A stretch of DNA of 64,000 nucleotides from Leptolyngbya ohadii IS1. GTDB lineage: Bacteria > Cyanobacteriota > Cyanobacteriia > Elainellales > Elainellaceae. The translations under genes and the position numbers were made by a program. The stretch covers positions 497,726-561,725 of the forward strand of contig NZ_NKFP01000004.1 of assembly GCF_002215035.1 (NCBI RefSeq), in the 5' to 3' direction. How positions within the stretch are numbered: position 1 is the stretch's first letter; each line of letters starts with the position of its first letter. Below are positions 34,876 to 44,464 of this stretch, one piece after another. The notes under the pieces were generated by a model. That model worked only from the letters and a program-made list of their open reading frames with translations, had not been told where the DNA came from and searched no databases.

Positions 34876-36846
34876 CTATTTCCGACGGGTGCGATCGTCC
34901 TGAACTGCATTGCCCACACCCTCCACGATGCCGCGACCAATTAAACCAATGCCGCGACCGATCACGTTGGTCAGGACATAAATGACCCCATTGCCGACAA
35001 AGGAAACGACACTTCGCAGACGGGGAGCGATCGCATCACGGGTTTCCAGGACGAGGGTGACGGCAAAGGGAATGCCGCGAAGCTGGATTAGTTCGGGATT
35101 GCGAGGGGCGTAGATGGGAATTTGCTTGATGCTGCGTCCGGTCAAAACCAACAGGCGGTACTGGCTTTCAAAGATGTCTTTGGGTTCGCTATAAAGCCGC
35201 TGAAGCCGATATCGCCAGGACAGATCGTTGCGGAATCGTTCGACTTCGCGGGTGGATAGGAGGCGACGATCGTAGAAGTTTTGCTTGATTGCTTCCACAT
35301 TGGCAAAGCGATTGAGGAGGGGCTGGATTACAGCATTCCCCACCTGAATCACGAGATTTTCCAATAAGATTTCCGATCGCGCCAGGGATTCTGGATTGCC
35401 TGCCGGATAGGGGGTGCTGTCTACGACGATCGGCGTTTGAAACAGCAAGTGGGACAGCAGTTCGACCACGCCGGGAATCTTGTCGAGGATGGCAGCCTGC
35501 ACCGCTTCGTCTTCTTGCAGCAGCACGTTCACCAGCTCAAACTCGACACCGTCTACGCTCAAAACGGCATAGCGTCCGAAAAAGTCTGAAGTCGTGTTCT
35601 GCCACAGATCCAGCAGCAGGAACGATCGCTTTTGCTCCAGCAGATCGGCGGTTGCCTGGGAGTAGCGCAGTTCCGACAGCAAATCCTCTAGTTTTCGCAG
35701 AATCAGGTAGAACAGTTCGCGCTTTTTGTCCTCGCGTAGGATGTCGGTTTCCAGCGGAACGTCGCTCTGGTTGGTAAGGCCGGTTTGCAGCTTGGAAAAA
35801 ACGGTGTCAAAGACGATCGATTGGACGGTGCGGGAGTCGGCAAGGGTCAGCGTAGAAGTGGTAGTGACGGGAGTAATCGCACTGGTGGGAGTCGACCCGC
35901 CTGCGGCGGCAGCGTGAAACGATCGGACTGGCTCAGAGGAGGAGCGGGCAGGCAAGTTATCAGGTGGAACGTTTTGCACTCCGTCTGTCAAAGTGTCCGC
36001 TATTTCATCAGCCAATGGAACCGGGGGCAGCAAACGGTTGATCACCCAACGAGCCGCTCGCAGTTCGCGGGATTGTCCGACCAGAACGGCACGATCGATC
36101 GAGGGCAGGTCTAAATCTTGCAGGGAGGCGTTGATGTCGGATAGGGCGCGATCGATCTGACGATTGCCATTGCTTCGCCAGCGTTGCAGGAGCCGAGTCC
36201 AGGCGGAGGACAGCGTTTGGGAAGATGCCTGGGAAAATGGCTGAGAGGACGGCTGGGAAAGCGATTGGCTGGGTGGAACCTGAAGGGGAGCCGATGGGGT
36301 GAGTTCGATCGCGCTAATAAATCCGCTTCCGGTTGCTGCCTGTCGGATTGCCGCGACTAACACCGGAACCTCTGCGGTTTTGGCACAGTAGCCGTTTGCG
36401 CCTGCCTGTTGCGCTGCTGCCCGGACGATCGGTTCTGGATTGGCACTCAGCAGCAGGACGGGCAGGCTGGGATACAGGGTTGTGATCTGCTGACAGAGGG
36501 CAAGTCCCTGAATTGCTGAGGGGTTATTGCGTCCCAGCCCGACATCCAGCAGCACCAGATCGATTCCTGCGGTCAGGTTGGGGTTGGGTTCGATCGATGC
36601 CTCTGAGTTCGCGCCAGATGGGTTTGCATCAGGAAGATCGACTTGTACCGGGATTTCCGTCTGGCTGAAGTCTGTCGGTCTGAAGCGATCGTCCAGCAGT
36701 TGCAGAGCCGTTTCGCCATCTGAAGCTTCTGTCACCAGTTCCAAATCGCGATAGGAGGCAAGTCCTAGCCGCAAGCCTAACCGAAACACCGGATCGGCAT
36801 CGATCAGCATAAGCCGCAGCAAACGGGTTGGCAGGGGATCGCGCAT
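34876..36846 (-). CDS. ycf55: Response regulator fused to DUF3685 (Ycf55-like)
   Basis: ATG 36846 (MRDPLPTRLLRLMLIDADP) starts a receiver domain with the acidic pair and DLVLLDVGLG phosphorylation site and LLLSANPEP. Unusually, about 40 residues rich in P, N, S and E are inserted between its second helix and third strand. After a Ser-Gln-rich linker (about residue 190-225) and a long middle part, the C-terminal 300 residues match DUF3685, the family of plastid Ycf55. They include LREDKKRELFYLILRKLEDLLSELR and RLLSTREVERFRNDLSWRYRLQRLYSEPKDIFESQY. The function of Ycf55 is unknown. The gene leads away from two giant paralogs on the same strand. Confidence 0.8.
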   Translation of the reverse strand: MRDPLPTRLLRLMLIDADPVFRLGLRLGLASYRDLELVTEASDGETALQLLDDRFRPTDFSQTEIPVQVDLPDANPSGANSEASIEPNPNLTAGIDLVLLDVGLGRNNPSAIQGLALCQQITTLYPSLPVLLLSANPEPIVRAAAQQAGANGYCAKTAEVPVLVAAIRQAATGSGFISAIELTPSAPLQVPPSQSLSQPSSQPFSQASSQTLSSAWTRLLQRWRSNGNRQIDRALSDINASLQDLDLPSIDRAVLVGQSRELRAARWVINRLLPPVPLADEIADTLTDGVQNVPPDNLPARSSSEPVRSFHAAAAGGSTPTSAITPVTTTSTLTLADSRTVQSIVFDTVFSKLQTGLTNQSDVPLETDILREDKKRELFYLILRKLEDLLSELRYSQATADLLEQKRSFLLLDLWQNTTSDFFGRYAVLSVDGVEFELVNVLLQEDEAVQAAILDKIPGVVELLSHLLFQTPIVVDSTPYPAGNPESLARSEILLENLVIQVGNAVIQPLLNRFANVEAIKQNFYDRRLLSTREVERFRNDLSWRYRLQRLYSEPKDIFESQYRLLVLTGRSIKQIPIYAPRNPELIQLRGIPFAVTLVLETRDAIAPRLRSVVSFVGNGVIYVLTNVIGRGIGLIGRGIVEGVGNAVQDDRTRRK

Positions 36847-36958
36847 GAAGGCAGACACAGGAAAATTACAGAGGAATTATGCGTCACACCTTACCAGAAC
36901 AGGGGCAAGAGAGGTAGTCTGCGGCGAACCCGTCCTAACTTTCAGCCTAATTATTCGC

Positions 36959-39109
36959 CTAATTATTCAGGGTATTGTGTCGCTCATCGTAGTAGCCCTC
37001 GTAGGGAGAGCTTTCTGGCGACGGTTCTGCCTGAGGAGGCGGTTCGGGTGCAGGTGCAGGATCGATCGCGTCCGGGAAAGGCTCTGGAGGCGGCACAGTT
37101 TCGATCGCCTCTGGCAACTCTCCGGCAGGTGCGGGGGACGGACTCCATTGGGGCACCGGATCGTAGGGCGAAGGCGTGGGGGATGGACTCCACTGGTTTT
37201 CGGGCGCAGGGCTTTCGGTTGGGCTGAACGGCTCGGACTGATAGTTGTCTTCCGTCGTCCAATCAGAAGGATCGGGCAGCGTGTACTCTCGATTTCGCTC
37301 ATTCCAAATCCGATCGCGTTCCGCACTCCATTCGGCGATCGCGCCTTGCGCCTCCCGATACAGGGCACGCCCCCGACTAATCTGGCCGGCAACGTTGATG
37401 GCTTCGGACAGACTGCCTGCTGCTGCCAGGGATCGGGCACGATCGAGAATGGGACGATCGGCGGCAATTTGTGCCCGCACAATCAGTTCAGTTTGCCAGC
37501 GATCAACTAAAGCCTGTGCCTCGCCGTACAGAACCCGTCCCGATGCCACCTGCTTCGCCTCGTTGATTGCGCCGTTGAGGTCGCCGTTTTGCGCTAGTAG
37601 CCATGCCCGATCGAGAATCGGCTGATCCTCAATCCGTTCAATCTGATCCTGCCAGGCGGCGATCCGGGTTTGTGCTTCAATTCGCAGGGAACGTCCGGGC
37701 TGAATTAGTCTTGCCTGTTCAATCGCACTTCTAAGCGATCGGGTATCTCCCGGTTTTGCGATTGCCAGAGCGCGATCGAGGACGGGCTGATCTTCTAGCC
37801 GTTCAGATTCTTTGTCCCAATAGGACACCAGCGTTTGCGACAGGTAGCGACGGGGATTTTTGGTGGGCACCTGATTTGCCTGCCGCATCGCCCATTGAAT
37901 CGTGCTGTGCTGCCCTAAATCTGCCGTCATGCGGGCAAACTGAAGCTGGCTCAGATCCTGAAGCTGGGTTTGCCAATTTTTCTGGAGGCTTTGCGCCTGG
38001 GTGTAGAAAGGACTGTTGGCGGAGATTTGTTTGATCGCGCCGATCGCTTCCATTAACCGATAAATCTGCGTTATGGAAGGCATCCAGCGTGAGGTTGCCC
38101 CACCCAATGCAAGCTCATACGCCTGCCCAAACCGAACGAGATCCTGCACCTCTGGCATTTTCACCGTTGCGGGAACCGTGCTGAGTAAATCCACCGCGCC
38201 CTGCGGCTCGCCCTTCTGCCACTTCTGGTTTGCCAGCGTCAGGAGTTTCTGACTCCACTGTTTGAGTAAGGGACTGGCATCGGCAGCGGTATAGGTTCCG
38301 CCCGGAATTTGGGATGCCATAGCGATCGCCGCTCCAAGCTGACTCGGATTTGGGCTGGCGGCAATTCGGCGTGCCTGTGCCAGGGTTTGCCGCGCCTGTT
38401 TCTCTACGCCAAGCTGCTGGCTGAGTGCCGTTGAGCCTTTCTCAAGCTGCCAGTAGGATTGCTCAAAGTCGGAAAGGGCGCGAATCTGCTCTGCCACCAC
38501 GTCCCACTTCTGCTGCTTCAGTCCGGTCTGTGCCTTCGCATAAATGACGGCTGCCTGCTGCGCGTATTTCTGCCAGCGAGTGACGGATTTTTGTGCATCC
38601 TGATAGACGGAAGTGGTCTTGGGAATTCTCTGCACCGCTGCCAGTGCCCCTTTCAGGTCGTTTTGTTTGACCTTCGTGCGGGCAATTTCCAGAATTTGGG
38701 CAGACCACTCGGCAATGAGATCCTGTGACTGTCCGTAGAGGGGATGGTCGGAATTCCACTGGCTCAGCGTATCAATGCCTGCTACCAGATCCTGGAGTTC
38801 GCCCGATCGCGCCGCCTCCTGAGCGCAATAAAGTCGCTCCATATCCGTCGGGTTCTCTGACCCCTGCCGACAGTCCACCGGAGGTGGCAACATCACTAGC
38901 CAGACAAAAGCTGATGTTCCCATGCCGCAAAAGATCGCCAGTGCCGTTAGCCAGGCAAGCGACCATCGCCAGGATGCCGATTTTTTGCCCGCTCGAACTC
39001 CCCCCAGATCAGCTTCTCCGATCGCAGGTGAGTCTTCTCCAGGGGCGATCGGATTGATGGTTTCGGGTGCCAGGTTGTGTAGGCGATTTTGAAACGGATT
39101 TTTTACCAT
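36959..39109 (-). CDS. Large single-span membrane protein with helical repeats, paralog 1
   Basis: A 716-residue protein. A cytosolic N terminus is followed by one membrane span near residue 46-75 (WSLAWLTALAIFCGMGTSAF), then PPPVDC and MERLYCAQEAARSGELQDL. The rest is made of degenerate helical repeats of roughly 45-60 residues. Their core reads PILDRARSLAAAGSLSEAI, then NVAGQISRGRALYREAQGAI. The tail is proline-rich (QWSPSPTPSP). The next gene upstream encodes a clear paralog with the same plan. I recognise it as a cyanobacterial conserved protein without known function; the repeats suggest a TPR-like scaffold outside the membrane. Confidence 0.7.
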   Translation of the reverse strand: MVKNPFQNRLHNLAPETINPIAPGEDSPAIGEADLGGVRAGKKSASWRWSLAWLTALAIFCGMGTSAFVWLVMLPPPVDCRQGSENPTDMERLYCAQEAARSGELQDLVAGIDTLSQWNSDHPLYGQSQDLIAEWSAQILEIARTKVKQNDLKGALAAVQRIPKTTSVYQDAQKSVTRWQKYAQQAAVIYAKAQTGLKQQKWDVVAEQIRALSDFEQSYWQLEKGSTALSQQLGVEKQARQTLAQARRIAASPNPSQLGAAIAMASQIPGGTYTAADASPLLKQWSQKLLTLANQKWQKGEPQGAVDLLSTVPATVKMPEVQDLVRFGQAYELALGGATSRWMPSITQIYRLMEAIGAIKQISANSPFYTQAQSLQKNWQTQLQDLSQLQFARMTADLGQHSTIQWAMRQANQVPTKNPRRYLSQTLVSYWDKESERLEDQPVLDRALAIAKPGDTRSLRSAIEQARLIQPGRSLRIEAQTRIAAWQDQIERIEDQPILDRAWLLAQNGDLNGAINEAKQVASGRVLYGEAQALVDRWQTELIVRAQIAADRPILDRARSLAAAGSLSEAINVAGQISRGRALYREAQGAIAEWSAERDRIWNERNREYTLPDPSDWTTEDNYQSEPFSPTESPAPENQWSPSPTPSPYDPVPQWSPSPAPAGELPEAIETVPPPEPFPDAIDPAPAPEPPPQAEPSPESSPYEGYYDERHNTLNN

Positions 39110-39302
39110 ATCGCTTTCATACGTCTCTTCAGCTCATCGGTCAGGTTTTTCTTTCAACAGCGACACCGACTGAAGAAAACGGACTGAATCTTCGTTTCCA
39201 ACCAATAATTTTTGAATGACACATATAAATCAGTTTAGAAAATAGTAGACCGATCCCCGTAAAATCGCTAATTCACCCTCAGATAGAAGCGGCGAGCTTG
39301 CC

Positions 39303-41756
39303 CTACAGCAATTCATCGGACTCCCCTGCATCGCTGCTTGCCCCATCCCGCTGTCTTAGCCATTGCCCGATCGCCCCTTGAGCTTCCAGGTAAAGATCCC
39401 GTCCGGGCTGGATTTCGGCGGCAGTCGCGATCGCTTCTGTCAGGTTGCCTTTTGCGGCAAATGACTTTGCCCGATCGAGGATTTTGCGATCGGCTTCCGT
39501 TTCCTTGTTGCGGATTGCCTGCGTCCAGGATTCGATCGCCTGCTGTGCCTGGGGATAAAGGGCACGATTACTGTTAATCCTTCCGGCAACGACAATCGCT
39601 TCGGCGTATTGTTCCCGCTTTGCCAGATTTTGCGCCTCGTCCCAGATCGGCTGATCCTCGAGCATCTGGATCTGCTGCTGCCACTGGGAAGTGAGTCTTT
39701 GGGTTTCGTTGAAGGTGGCGCGATCGGCGGGAATCTGCTTCACATAGGCGATCGCCTGCTGCAAGTCGGGGATCGTGTTCCGGGCAGCCATCGTCTCAGC
39801 GGTTCTCAGGATAGGCTGATCCTCCAGAATTTGGATCTGGTTCTGCCATTGAGTCATGAAAGTTTGTGCCTGGTTTGTCATCGGACTTTGACCGACGAGG
39901 GGTTTTACCTGGTCGATCGCCCAATTCAGCGTCGATTGCTGCCCGAACTGCGCCCCCAGATTCGCCCACTGAATCTGAAACCCGTCTGTAAACTGCTTCT
40001 CCCAGGTTTGCCGCTGGGTCTGCGCCTGCGAATAAAGAGGACTCACGGGAGAAATCTGCCCCATTGCCGAAATGCCTTCCATCAGCTTCCAGAGCTGCGA
40101 CCAGGAGAAATCTGCCCCAGCCTGAGCCACCTGCTGATTCGCATGGCTGAATTTCACCAAGTCCTGCACTTCCGGCGGTAGCGGCACATTCAAAGGAACC
40201 TGTTGCGCTGCGGCGATCGCCCCATTCAGATCTCCCTGCTGCCACTGACGCATCGCCAGATCGAGAAGGGATTGCCCCCACTGTTTCAGGTCGTCCTGTG
40301 CCGCCTGCCAAACGTATGTTTCTGGCGTAATGTCCTTGACTAGACCGATCGCCCCGACCAGATCGGACATTGATTTGCCTTGAGCCGTCTTCCGTGCCTT
40401 GTTGAGTGCCTGCCAGCCTTGCTTTTCCGCCTGGATTTGCTGCGCCAGACGATCGGCTTGATTGACTCGCCAATAATCTTGCTGAAGCTCATTCAGCGTC
40501 GAGACGTAGTAGCTGGCATCCGACCATTTTTGCGCCTGCATTGCCGCCTGCGCCGAAGCATAAGCCTGTTCGCCCTTCTGCCACTGCTTTTGCCAGCGAT
40601 CGATCGTCTCCTGCGCTTCCTGATAGACCGAGCTGGATGCCGGAATCTGATTGGCAATGTCGATCGCCCCTTTCAGATCGTTCTGCGCCATCTGCTCCCG
40701 CGCCTTGATCAGCACCAGAGAAGACCACTCGGCAATCGATCGCTGAACCTCATCGTACAAAGGCTCCTGTTCTGACCAGCCGTTGAGCAGTGCCATTGCT
40801 GCCTGCAAATCAACCAATTCGCCCGATCGTGCTCGTTCCTGAGCGCAGTAGAGCCGTTCATTTCTGGCAGAAGTGCGCGTAACCGTGCGGCATTCTGGCA
40901 AAGGCGGCAAACTCGCCATCCACGCAAAGGCAACAATGCCCAATCCACCAAATGCGCCGAGTGCCCAGAGCCAGACGATCGACCATTCCCAGGGTTTAGT
41001 CTGCTTTTTGAGGAAGGCAGGCATCGGGGGCAGGGTGATGTCTGGGAGTTTGACCGTGGGGACGGTAATTTGGGGTTTTGGGAGGCGTTTGAGTTGATTT
41101 GTAGCGGGTTCTAATAGTTGGGTTTTGAGGTTGAATTTTAGTTTGGGAAGTCTGGAACGAGTCGCAGAGGTCTTGCGCTGCCCCCTAAATCCCCCCGCTA
41201 TAAATTGCCGCTCCTGGGGAGCGAGGGGGGACTTTGAAACGGAAGATTTGTTTGTGACAGAAGAACTGCCTGCGTTAGCTCGGTTCCCCCCAGAATTGGG
41301 GGGGTAGGGGGGCGGTTCGGGCTTTAGGCTCTGACTCCCGTGTTTCGCCTTTGGCTGAGGCTTAACCTTTGCCTGCTTCTTCCCAACCTTCTCCTGCTTT
41401 GGCTTTCCAGAGGGCTTCACCCCACCCGACCGCTTCGCGTAACCGCCTTCTGCCGATCGCTTCACCGAAGCTTTTTCCTGTGTTGAATTGCTCGGAGGCT
41501 CCGACGAAGGTTCAGTCGAAGGCTCAATTAACGGCAGTTCGATCGACCGCTTCGCGCAACCGCCTTCTGCGGATCGCTTCGCGTAGCCCCCTCCGGCAGA
41601 TTGCCTGTCCTGTCCTGTTCTGCCCGATCGCTTCTTGAGGATTGGGGGCAGGTCGAACTCAGAGAACTCGGAATCGAATTGGGAATTAAGCTGGGACGCA
41701 TTTCTCACACCGACACTCCACCTGAACGCACCAAGACATAGATCCACGATCGCCAT
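39303..41756 (-). CDS. Large single-span membrane protein with helical repeats, paralog 2
   Basis: An 817-residue paralog of the adjacent 716-residue protein. It shares the membrane span (WSIVWLWALGAFGGLGIVAF, near residue 265), the motif RNERLYCAQERARSGELVDL after it, and the same helical repeats (QPIWDEAQNLAKREQYAEAI, RALYPQAQQAIESW). It differs by a 200-residue basic, low-complexity N-terminal extension. Much of that extension is encoded by dispersed DNA repeats (41180-41315 and 41431-41600), giving peptides such as KRSAEGGYAKRS and SPLAPQERQFIAGGFRG. The start ATG 41756 is plausible, but the extension could be partly non-native. The function is unknown. Confidence 0.65.
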   Translation of the reverse strand: MAIVDLCLGAFRWSVGVRNASQLNSQFDSEFSEFDLPPILKKRSGRTGQDRQSAGGGYAKRSAEGGCAKRSIELPLIEPSTEPSSEPPSNSTQEKASVKRSAEGGYAKRSGGVKPSGKPKQEKVGKKQAKVKPQPKAKHGSQSLKPEPPPYPPNSGGNRANAGSSSVTNKSSVSKSPLAPQERQFIAGGFRGQRKTSATRSRLPKLKFNLKTQLLEPATNQLKRLPKPQITVPTVKLPDITLPPMPAFLKKQTKPWEWSIVWLWALGAFGGLGIVAFAWMASLPPLPECRTVTRTSARNERLYCAQERARSGELVDLQAAMALLNGWSEQEPLYDEVQRSIAEWSSLVLIKAREQMAQNDLKGAIDIANQIPASSSVYQEAQETIDRWQKQWQKGEQAYASAQAAMQAQKWSDASYYVSTLNELQQDYWRVNQADRLAQQIQAEKQGWQALNKARKTAQGKSMSDLVGAIGLVKDITPETYVWQAAQDDLKQWGQSLLDLAMRQWQQGDLNGAIAAAQQVPLNVPLPPEVQDLVKFSHANQQVAQAGADFSWSQLWKLMEGISAMGQISPVSPLYSQAQTQRQTWEKQFTDGFQIQWANLGAQFGQQSTLNWAIDQVKPLVGQSPMTNQAQTFMTQWQNQIQILEDQPILRTAETMAARNTIPDLQQAIAYVKQIPADRATFNETQRLTSQWQQQIQMLEDQPIWDEAQNLAKREQYAEAIVVAGRINSNRALYPQAQQAIESWTQAIRNKETEADRKILDRAKSFAAKGNLTEAIATAAEIQPGRDLYLEAQGAIGQWLRQRDGASSDAGESDELL
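41180..41315. repeat. Two dispersed palindromic repeats inside a coding region
   Basis: At 41180-41238 and 41284-41315 lie copies of the element CCCCCTAAATCCCCCC..CTTTGAAA and CCCCCCAGAATTGGGGGGG found between genes elsewhere in the window. They are read in frame as linker peptides of the 817-residue membrane protein. Confidence 0.7.
41431..41600. repeat. Dispersed GC-rich repeats inside a coding region
   Basis: Copies of CGCTTCGCGTAACCGCCTTC-type sequence at 41431-41463 and twice within 41541-41600. They encode the recurring peptide AEGGYAKRS or similar in the minus-strand gene. A related copy is at 33168-33200. Confidence 0.7.
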
Positions 41757-41893
41757 CTGGAGCAGGACTAGGGGGTTTTCCCGTTACGGGTTTATCCCCT
41801 GCACCCTCCGACCCTGTACGACTGGTCTGGATGTCCAGCTTACTCACAGATGGCGAAAATGGATCACCGTTCAGGCAAAAATTGTGCCACTTT

Positions 41894-43372
41894 TTAGGAT
41901 TTTGACCCTACCAGTGCGGCTGTAATCGCATCGACGACCCTAGATACGGAGATGATCTCCATTCCGGCGACTGAGATGCCGTGAACTGACGGAATGATGG
42001 CTCGCTTAAAGCCGAGCTTTGCCGCCTCCTTAAGCCGAAGTTCCATCTGGGAGACAGGTCGAATCTGTCCGCCTAGCCCGACTTCCCCAATGACAACGGT
42101 TTCCGGGTCAACGACACGATCGCGGAAACTTGCCGCAATTGCCACCGCCACCCCCAGATCCGCCGCAGGTTCCGCCACATTCAGACCGCCTGACGACGCG
42201 ACATAGGCATCTAGCTTGGACAACGGAATGCCGACCCGCTTCTCCAGTACCGCCAGGATTTGTAGCAGTCGGTTGTATTCCAGTCCCGTGGTCGATCGCC
42301 TGGGTGACGCATAGCTGGTCGGACTCACCAGAGCCTGAAGCTCCACGACCAGAGGACGGGTTCCCTCGCAAGCTACAATCGTCGCGGTTCCCGGAGACTG
42401 CTCATCCCGGTTGCCCAGGAACAATTCGGAGGGATTGCGGACTTCCTCCAGTCCCCGGTCTGCCATTTCAAACACGCCGAGTTCATGAGTTGCGCCAAAG
42501 CGGTTCTTCACCGATCGCAGCAGTCGGTGGCTGGCAAATCGATCGCCCTCAAAGTAGAGAACGGTATCGACGAGGTGTTCCAGAACTTTCGGACCCGCGA
42601 TCGCCCCTTCCTTCGTGACGTGACCGACGATGAACAGGGTGATGTGTTCGCGTTTTGCCACCTGCATCAGCGCCGAGGTACATTCCCGCACCTGGGACAC
42701 CGAGCCGGGAGCCGAGCCAAGTTCCGTGTCGTAGATCGCCTGGATACTGTCGATAATCGCCACCTGGGGGCGGAGGGATTCCAGTTCGCGGACGATCGAC
42801 TGCATATCGATTTCCGGCAGCAGATACAGATCCGCATCCTCGGAGCGGGGCGAATCGTCGTTCTTCAGGACTTTGGGCGTAATCGGCTGACTGTCCTCTT
42901 CCGAGTTATCTAATCCAATGCCCAATCGCTGCGATCGCAGTTTCACCTGCTGACCCGATTCCTCGGCGCAGACGTACAGAGTCCGATGGCGTTGAGCCAA
43001 CTGATTTGCCACCTGAAGCAGCAGCGTGGACTTACCAATTCCCGGATCGCCGCCAATCAGAACCAGGGAACCGGGAACGATGCCGCCGCCCAACACGCGA
43101 TCGAGTTCTCCATAGCCAGAGGACAGGCGCGATCGAGGATGGTCGTGAATCTGGGCAAAGGTAAGAGAAGCAACGGCTTGGGGAGATTCGGTGCGCGATC
43201 GGGTTCCGTTCCGGGAGGCAACGGCGGTTGCACGGCGGTTTGCTGGGGCAGGGTTGGAAACGACTTCTTCAACTAACGTATTCCACTCGCCGCAGTTGGG
43301 GCACTTGCCGAAATATTGCTGAGATTCCCCGCCGCAGGCATTGCAGACGAAGAGTTTTCTAGGTTTAGGCAT
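41894..43372 (-). CDS. radA: DNA repair protein RadA (Sms)
   Basis: A 492-residue RecA-like ATPase that aids branch migration in recombination. The N-terminal zinc finger is CNACGGESQQYFGKCPNC. Walker A is GGDPGIGKSTLL, near residue 110. The RadA-specific KNRFG motif is in SVKNRFGATHELGVF. The C-terminal Lon-protease-like domain contains DLGVAVAIAASFRDR and the ending VVIGEVGLGGQIRPVSQM. The length is normal. It is divergent from rpaB, with about 200 bases between the two start codons. Confidence 0.97.
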   Translation of the reverse strand: MPKPRKLFVCNACGGESQQYFGKCPNCGEWNTLVEEVVSNPAPANRRATAVASRNGTRSRTESPQAVASLTFAQIHDHPRSRLSSGYGELDRVLGGGIVPGSLVLIGGDPGIGKSTLLLQVANQLAQRHRTLYVCAEESGQQVKLRSQRLGIGLDNSEEDSQPITPKVLKNDDSPRSEDADLYLLPEIDMQSIVRELESLRPQVAIIDSIQAIYDTELGSAPGSVSQVRECTSALMQVAKREHITLFIVGHVTKEGAIAGPKVLEHLVDTVLYFEGDRFASHRLLRSVKNRFGATHELGVFEMADRGLEEVRNPSELFLGNRDEQSPGTATIVACEGTRPLVVELQALVSPTSYASPRRSTTGLEYNRLLQILAVLEKRVGIPLSKLDAYVASSGGLNVAEPAADLGVAVAIAASFRDRVVDPETVVIGEVGLGGQIRPVSQMELRLKEAAKLGFKRAIIPSVHGISVAGMEIISVSRVVDAITAALVGSKS

Positions 43373-43564
43373 TCTTGGAGGAAAAAGTAGGTGGAGTGCT
43401 TGGAAAAACTATCGAAAGTCGGATGAAAGGGAATAAAAGTCGGGTGACTCTTAAGGAAAAGTGAAATGTTGAAACAAAGGGAAATGCAGAGACTCGCAAC
43501 CAGGTTAAGTGAGCTAATATCTTTATGATAAAGTGACAAAAATTTATTGATAAAAGCCCACTTT

Positions 43565-43570
43565 AAGGAG
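43565..43570 (+). promoter_or_regulatory. Ribosome binding site that decides the rpaB start
   Basis: AAGGAG ends at 43570. A GTG at 43570 would overlap it and cannot be used. The TTG at 43582 lies 11 bases downstream and begins MESHKEKILVVDDE, matching the RpaB family start. Confidence 0.6.
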
Positions 43571-43581
43571 TGTTAAGTCAA

Positions 43582-44313
43582 TTGGAAAGCCATAAAGAGA
43601 AAATTCTGGTTGTTGACGACGAAGCCAGTATTCGCCGCATTCTCGAAACTCGCCTTTCAATGATTGGTTACGATGTCGTCACCGCTGCCGACGGCGAAGA
43701 AGCTCTCGAAACATTTCGTAACGCAGACCCCGATCTCGTCGTGCTGGATGTGATGATGCCCAAGCTCGACGGCTACGGCGTTTGTCAAGAGCTTCGCAAA
43801 GAGTCCGATGTGCCGATTATCATGCTGACTGCCCTGGGCGACGTTGCCGATCGCATCACGGGACTGGAACTGGGCGCAGATGATTACGTGGTCAAACCCT
43901 TCTCTCCCAAGGAGCTAGAGGCACGGATTCGATCGGTTTTGCGTCGCGTCGAGAAAACCGGAACCTCCGGCATCCCCAGTTCTGGCGTCATTCAAATCAA
44001 CAATATTCGGATTGATACGAATAAGCGTCAGGTCTACAAGGGCGATGAGCGGATTCGGCTGACGGGCATGGAATTTAGCCTGCTGGAACTGCTGGTGGGG
44101 CGATCGGGCGAACCTTTCTCCCGTGCGGAAATCCTTCAGGAAGTTTGGGGCTATACGCCGGAACGTCATGTGGATACGCGAGTGGTGGACGTGCATATCT
44201 CCCGACTGCGTGCCAAGCTCGAAGACGACCCCAGCAACCCGGAACTCATACTGACCGCTCGTGGGACGGGCTACCTGTTCCAGCGGATTGTGCCGCCCGG
44301 AGAAGTGGAGTAG
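43582..44313 (+). CDS. rpaB: Response regulator RpaB (Ycf27)
   Basis: An OmpR-type regulator of 243 residues from TTG 43582. The receiver domain (KILVVDDEASIRRILETRLSMIGYDVVTAADGEEAL) has its phospho-aspartate in LVVLDVMMPKLDG and the conserved lysine in DDYVVKPFSP. The winged-helix domain ends VDVHISRLRAKLEDDPSNPELILTARGTGYLF. The sequence is that of RpaB, the essential high-light regulator that binds HLR1 sites before psaA, psbA and related genes, with histidine kinase Hik33/NblS upstream in the pathway. That kinase is not in this window. The plsX-plsC lipid block follows. Confidence 0.93.
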   Translation: MESHKEKILVVDDEASIRRILETRLSMIGYDVVTAADGEEALETFRNADPDLVVLDVMMPKLDGYGVCQELRKESDVPIIMLTALGDVADRITGLELGADDYVVKPFSPKELEARIRSVLRRVEKTGTSGIPSSGVIQINNIRIDTNKRQVYKGDERIRLTGMEFSLLELLVGRSGEPFSRAEILQEVWGYTPERHVDTRVVDVHISRLRAKLEDDPSNPELILTARGTGYLFQRIVPPGEVE

Positions 44314-44464
44314 CGAAACGAACCGCAAAACCGGACTCTGAAAGCCGATCGCGAGACGGAATCGCTAGCTGGATCGCACAACAGAATATTTCATCCGCAA
44401 AATCTCTGCGTCAACGAGTAGAGTCCATCTGATAAAATTTGTGAGGTTTCTATCACGATGATCA

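Noticed and set aside
40380-40775. 131-residue plus-strand frame opposite the 817-residue membrane protein
   Set aside because: Antisense shadow with Leu/Arg-rich composition caused by the Gln/Ala codons of the real gene.
43570-43581. GTG start for rpaB four codons upstream
   Set aside because: It overlaps the Shine-Dalgarno sequence AAGGAG, so TTG at 43582 fits better.
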